Of a DNA stretch of 64,000 nt, positions 61,541 through 64,000 are shown piece after piece. The notes below the pieces were generated by a model that searched no databases, was not told the DNA's origin, and worked only from the letters and a program-made list of their open reading frames with translations. Each line of letters opens with the position of its first letter. Within the stretch, counting starts at the first letter, position 1. Source of the stretch: Streptomyces glomeratus (GTDB lineage: Bacteria; Actinomycetota; Actinomycetes; Streptomycetales; Streptomycetaceae). The stretch spans positions 62,001 to 126,000 of the forward strand of contig NZ_JAKEEB010000002.1 in NCBI RefSeq assembly GCF_021462825.1. Reading direction: 5' to 3'. The position numbers were made by a program, and so were the translations under genes.

Positions 61541-62634
61541 TGTCGGTCACCCGCCTCGGCCAGCGCTCGCTCCCAGAACGCCGCGCAGAACCGGGCGAGC
61601 GGCCCCCTCGCCGCTGCTCCCGGCGGTACGGAACCGTCCCTCGGCGGCGGCTCGTGCGGCACTTCGCCGAGCAGCGGCAGTCCCAGCAGCCGCGCCACCT
61701 CCCGGTCGTCGAGTCCCGGCGCGTACGGTCCCCGTACCGCGATCCTCAGGTCGCCCAGGACCATGCCGACGGCCGACGCCACCCGCCGCGCGGCCGCGAT
61801 CGCTCGTAATTCGGCTGGAATCACCAGCACCCCGACGTCCACCTGGGCGAGGATTTCGGCGGCCCCCTCGTCGACGCGGCGCGGAAGGTCGACGACGACC
61901 GTGCCGCCTCGCCGCCGGCCGGCGGCGAGGACCGCCCTGACCGCCTGGGGCGGGACGGACACGGTGTCGCCGCGGTCCCAGCTAAGCACCCGTAGGGCGT
62001 GCAGTTCGGGCAGCGACTCCTCCAGGGCGCCACCGCCGACGCGTCCGCGGGAGGCGGCGAACGCCGGCCAGCGCAGCCCCGCCGTGGTCTCCCCACCGAG
62101 GAGTACATCGAGTCCGCCGCCCAGCGGATCCGCGTCCACGAGCAGCGTGCGCCTGCCCTCACGTGCCGAGGTGACGGCCAGGGCGCAGGCGAGCGTGGAC
62201 GCACCGGACCCGCCGCGGCCGCCGATCACGCCGACCGTGAGCGCCGGGCGGCCGACCCCTTCGGCCACGTCGGCGATACGGTCGACGAGCCATTGCTCAC
62301 CGTCGGGCAGCATCAGGACGTGGTCGGCGCCGATCTCCACAGCGCGCCGCCAGACCCCGGAATCGTCCTGATCCCGCCCAACCAGCACCACGCCGCGCCT
62401 GCGCGCGGCCCCGCGCAGGCGGCGCACGGCGTCGTCGCCGACGATGACGAGCGGTGCCGTCTCCCAGCCGCCCCGGCGCGCCGGAAGGCCCGGATGGACC
62501 TCCGGTCTGGCGCCCGCGGCCGCGCACAGCCGCAGCAGGTCGTCGAGGAGCTCGGCGTCCTCGGTGATGATCAGCGGTCCGCTCCGCCGCTCCTCGGCGG
62601 TGTCCGGCCCGTCGTGTGTGATGGCTCCCGCCAC
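61537..62634 (-). CDS. ssd: CpaE/Ssd-like MinD-type ATPase at the head of the Tad operon
   Basis: 365-residue protein. The first 130 residues resemble a receiver-like domain (GPLIITEDAELLDDLLRLCAAAGA). A deviant Walker motif follows (TVGVIGGRGGSGASTLACALA near residue 150), lacking the P-loop lysine of MinD/ParA. In Mycobacterium the Ssd homologue is called septum site determining; in Tad loci the CpaE family positions the pilus machine. GTG 62634 follows GGGGGCTGGAG and gives VAGAITHDG. Confidence 0.9.
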   Translation of the reverse strand: MAGAITHDGPDTAEERRSGPLIITEDAELLDDLLRLCAAAGARPEVHPGLPARRGGWETAPLVIVGDDAVRRLRGAARRRGVVLVGRDQDDSGVWRRAVEIGADHVLMLPDGEQWLVDRIADVAEGVGRPALTVGVIGGRGGSGASTLACALAVTSAREGRRTLLVDADPLGGGLDVLLGGETTAGLRWPAFAASRGRVGGGALEESLPELHALRVLSWDRGDTVSVPPQAVRAVLAAGRRRGGTVVVDLPRRVDEGAAEILAQVDVGVLVIPAELRAIAAARRVASAVGMVLGDLRIAVRGPYAPGLDDREVARLLGLPLLGEVPHEPPPRDGSVPPGAAARGPLARFCAAFWERALAEAGDRH

Positions 62635-63214
62635 GATCTCCAGCCCCCTTCGCTGCTGCGTCCGCCCGGTCCGCGGGGTCACTGGAGCCCCGCGCTTCCC
62701 GCTCGTGTGAAGAACCGGCAACCGGCTTACATATGAACGGCCGATACGAACCGGCCATACACGCCAGACAAACCCGGACGGGCCATGAACTCGCCGCCGG
62801 TGCGACGCGTTGGAATCACGGTGCAGCGATCCCGGAAATCATGTGGATCTTGGCCCATAACTGTGGACAACTCAGTGATTGTGAATATCGCGTTCACTCC
62901 CGCCGGGATGGGCGGGGAGCTTCCACAGAGCAGCACGGCGACCACGGACAGTGACAGACTGGGGTGCGCCGAGGCCGGGACCACGAGAGGAAACAGCGGC
63001 TCGGGGGGCGCGCCGCACAGAGCCAGAAACCCACCCGGACATGCGACGACCCCCGCCGGGGGGGAGAGCGGGGGTCGTCCCCACGGCCGACTCGGGGGGG
63101 GAGGAGTCGGACCGGGTTAGCACGGTCGCGAACGATCCGTGACTTCCATGGTGTACCCGAGAGCCCTCTCAGGCAAACCCACGCGCCACACCTTACGCCG
63201 AATGGTGGGCGCAT
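62635..63214. other. 580-bp divergent intergenic region with hairpins
   Basis: Between the Tad operon and the HAD gene. The middle (about 62820-62900) is AT-rich and holds a GTGAA-N7-TTCAC palindrome (62881-62897). Two strong hairpins follow at 63045-63110. I find no supported protein gene; the frame 62727-62984 on the minus strand lacks codon bias and family matches. Confidence 0.55.
63045..63110. other. Two consecutive GC-rich hairpins
   Basis: Hairpin 1: perfect 12-bp arms GACGACCCCCGC / GCGGGGGTCGTC (63045-63056, 63068-63079). Hairpin 2: CCGACTC / GAGTCGG (63087-63093, 63104-63110) with a G-run loop. They lie about 105-170 bp upstream of the HAD gene's start, an unusual place for terminators, so they may end a small RNA or fold in a leader. 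Confidence 0.55.
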
Positions 63215-64000
63215 ATGCTCACCCCCGTGGAAAACCACTCCTTGGCCCGCACGGCGGCCTTCTTTGATCTGGACAAGACGGTCATTGCGAAGTCGAGCAC
63301 GCTCACCTTCGGCAAGTCCTTCTACCAAGGCGGCCTGATCAACCGCCGGGCCGCCTTGCGTACCGCATACACCCAGTTCGTGTTCCTGGCGGGCGGCGCC
63401 GACCACGACCAGATGGAGCGGATGCGCGAGTATCTGTCCGCACTGTGCCGTGGCTGGAACGTCCAGCAGGTCAAGGAGATCGTCGCCGAGACGCTCCACG
63501 AACTCATCGACCCGATCATCTACGACGAGGCGGCCTCCCTGATCGAGGAGCACCACACCGCCGGCCGCGACGTGGTGATCGTGTCCACCTCGGGCGCCGA
63601 GGTGGTCGAGCCGATCGGCGAGCTGCTCGGCGCGGACCGCGTGGTGGCCACCCGGATGGTCGTGGGGGACGACGGCTGCTTCACAGGCGAGGTGGAGTAC
63701 TACGCCTACGGGCCGACGAAGGCAGAGGCGATCAAGGAGCTCGCCCAGTCCGAGGGATACGACCTCGCGCGCTGTTACGCCTACAGCGACTCCGCGACCG
63801 ATCTGCCGATGCTGGAGTCCGTCGGCCACCCGCACGCCGTCAACCCGGACCGGGCCCTTCGGCGCGAGGCACTCGCGCGCGGATGGCCGATCCTGGACTT
63901 CCACCACCCGGTCCGGCTGAAGCAGCGGCTGGCCGTGCCGCCACGGCCGGCCCTGCTCGCGATGGCGGCGATAGGCGCGGCCGCGGCCACCGCGGGACTC
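63215..64000 (+). CDS. HAD-IB family phosphatase (C-terminus outside window)
   Basis: Haloacid dehalogenase-type phosphatase of the SerB/CicA-like group. Motif I is AAFFDLDKTVI (nucleophile Asp), motif II is VIVSTSG, and motif III/IV is YAYSDSATDLPML. A membrane segment begins near the right edge (ALLAMAAIGAAAATAGL), cut by the window. I recall an orthologue in S. coelicolor annotated as morphological-differentiation-associated. Start ATG 63215 (MLTPVENHS) or GTG 63227; no ribosome site decides. Confidence 0.88.
   Translation, partial: MLTPVENHSLARTAAFFDLDKTVIAKSSTLTFGKSFYQGGLINRRAALRTAYTQFVFLAGGADHDQMERMREYLSALCRGWNVQQVKEIVAETLHELIDPIIYDEAASLIEEHHTAGRDVVIVSTSGAEVVEPIGELLGADRVVATRMVVGDDGCFTGEVEYYAYGPTKAEAIKELAQSEGYDLARCYAYSDSATDLPMLESVGHPHAVNPDRALRREALARGWPILDFHHPVRLKQRLAVPPRPALLAMAAIGAAAATAGL

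Noticed and set aside
62727..62984. An 85-codon minus-strand frame with a hydrophobic start
   Set aside because: Poor third-position bias, no ribosome site and no family match; it overlaps a regulatory palindrome.

Overview
The window is high-GC actinobacterial DNA with strong G/C bias at third codon positions, GTG and TTG starts, and a gene set that marks it as a Streptomyces chromosome core. It holds ftsH-hpt-tilS, ppa, a tipA orthologue, topA, an H+-pyrophosphatase, bldG and a Tad-type pilus locus. From memory the gene order resembles the S. coelicolor chromosome around tipA and around topA-bldG. That is recollection, not a search result. No prophage, integrase, transposase, CRISPR array or antibiotic biosynthetic cluster is visible.

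Layout. 1-7.2 kb: ftsH (cut by the left edge), hpt, tilS, a HEETH metalloprotease and dacB on the minus strand, with ppa diverging. 7.3-14.8 kb: a ThrE-like exporter with repeats in its tail, a DedA protein, a tipA orthologue with a tipA-like operator, a decayed ClC-type channel pseudogene, glutamate decarboxylase and a DinB protein. 14.9-18.7 kb: an aldehyde dehydrogenase and a whiJ/abaA-type regulatory module (XRE regulator, HATPase protein, DUF397 protein). 18.8-23.7 kb: a VOC-ArsR-SRPBCC operon, two lipoproteins, a DUF2786 protein and a Clp-N/HTH protein. 23.8-30.4 kb: a family A polymerase, a large AfsR/SARP regulator and a GT2 glycosyltransferase. 31-37.8 kb: a SpoU methyltransferase, a GT39-like membrane glycosyltransferase, HxlR/RidA, a PGRP amidase and tRNA-Thr(CGT). 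38-50.4 kb: a TAP-like hydrolase, holB, an MFS-thymidylate kinase fusion, topA, a small membrane protein, a methyltransferase and a lipoprotein. 50.6-56.8 kb: hppA, the bldG operon and a DEAD-type helicase. 56.8-62.6 kb: ssd-tadABC-DUF4244-tadE. 63.2 kb to the end: a HAD phosphatase cut by the right edge.

Two developmental partner-switching elements occur: the BldG antagonist with its HATPase partner, and a second HATPase protein inside the whiJ-like module. The most interesting unexplained signals are regulatory. An identical 18-bp element lies about 90 bp upstream of both the HATPase gene and the DUF397 gene, in the same orientation to each. Two GTCAAC-N5-GTTGAC palindromes lie between the DUF2786 and Clp-N/HTH genes, the second touching the start codon. 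Two GTAGG-N6-CCTAC palindromes and a 14-bp tandem repeat precede the VOC-ArsR operon. A tipA-type operator precedes tipA. Repetitive peptide inserts recur in several proteins (dacB, the ThrE-like exporter, DedA, SARP, tmk, topA).
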